Below are positions 29,874 through 30,136 of a DNA stretch of 30,136 bases, piece after piece. Made by a program: the position numbers and the translations under genes. Position 1 is the stretch's first letter. The number at the start of each line of letters is the position of its first letter. Origin of the DNA: Priapulus caudatus (taxonomy: Eukaryota > Priapulida > Priapulimorpha > Priapulimorphida > Priapulidae); assembly GCF_000485595.1 (NCBI RefSeq), contig NW_014577112.1:87273-117408 (forward strand), written 5' to 3'. The notes under the pieces were generated by a model that saw only the letters and a program-made list of their open reading frames with translations, was not told where the DNA came from and did not search any database.

Positions 29874-30136
29874 CTGCAAACAAAAAAGAAATAGGGATAA
29901 ATTATTATACAATATCGATCTGTTACGGTGGTGCAATGATAATATTTGCCGATTGTTTTAAAATACAATTCACCTGTCTAGGTACTACCTGACGTACTTG
30001 GTCAGCTGACCAGTATGGTTGAAATTTGCAGGCGTGCCGAATCATGACATTTGTGTGTGGTGCAGTGTGCATGTACCAGTGAAAAAATTAATTTTTTTCT
30101 TTCCGGGGCTCTTTTTGCAAACCCCCCCAAAATTTC
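29874..30136. other. Intron of the DHX33-type gene at the window edge
   Basis: Acceptor TTTGCAG precedes the exon at 29873. No further exon is recognised up to the right edge, which ends in C runs like those of the nested hAT-like elements. Confidence 0.5.

Noticed and set aside
1-30136. A functional link between the three genes
   Set aside because: Transporter, Bcl-2 and helicase genes are far apart, differ in strand and are separated by repeats; adjacency alone supports no shared system.

Overview
This is a eukaryotic, metazoan window. Coding sequence is broken into short exons with GT..AG introns, the protein families are animal ones (ABCA lipid transporter, Bcl-2 family, DHX33-type DEAH helicase), and the spaces between exons are full of small non-autonomous transposons, a tRNA-derived SINE, microsatellites and a 326-base assembly gap. 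The high repeat load, the G-run elements with hAT-like ends and the GTCCGTCC-bearing hairpin-ended repeats look like a marine invertebrate, but I cannot name the species or phylum from this sequence.

Region 1 (1-12165, + strand) holds the 3' part of one large gene, an ABCA-class ABC transporter. Nineteen exons join in a single consistent frame, giving 913 codons plus a stop. They cover the end of the second extracellular domain, most of the second membrane domain, a complete second nucleotide-binding domain and an unusually long acidic cytoplasmic tail. The 5' half lies upstream of the window. Its introns carry two copies of one hairpin-ended element (155-1293 and 10684-12013) and two different inverted-repeat elements that each carry telomere-like TTAGGG arrays (7703-8065 and 8472-8700).

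Region 2 (12166-23300) is gene-poor. It holds a 260-bp tandem duplication, a composite repeat zone at 15.6-19.9 kb (GT/GA/TA microsatellites, a GACGTC minisatellite, inverted copies of one segment, a TA-flanked transposon and the gap), and a long-TIR element at 21573-22586 whose left arm was later hit by a SINE with an 11-bp target duplication.

Region 3 (23303-24433, - strand) is a complete two-exon Bcl-2 family gene of 189 residues with BH4, BH3, BH1 and BH2 regions and a C-terminal membrane anchor. Its intron falls exactly after the BH2 'GGW', a placement known from animal Bcl-2 genes. The usual BH1 'NWGR' reads 'KWGW'.

Region 4 (25487-27294) is a nest of hAT-like elements, the outer one bounded by a perfect 8-bp duplication. 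Region 5 (27982 to the right edge, - strand) is the 3' end of a DHX33-type helicase gene, three exons being visible, with a 386-bp hAT-like MITE and its perfect 8-bp duplication in one intron.

The three genes have no evident joint pathway: they concern membrane lipid transport, apoptosis control and RNA helicase/ribosome work. I found no operon-like or defence-type system. The unusual material is the long transporter tail, the altered BH1 core and the repeat architecture.
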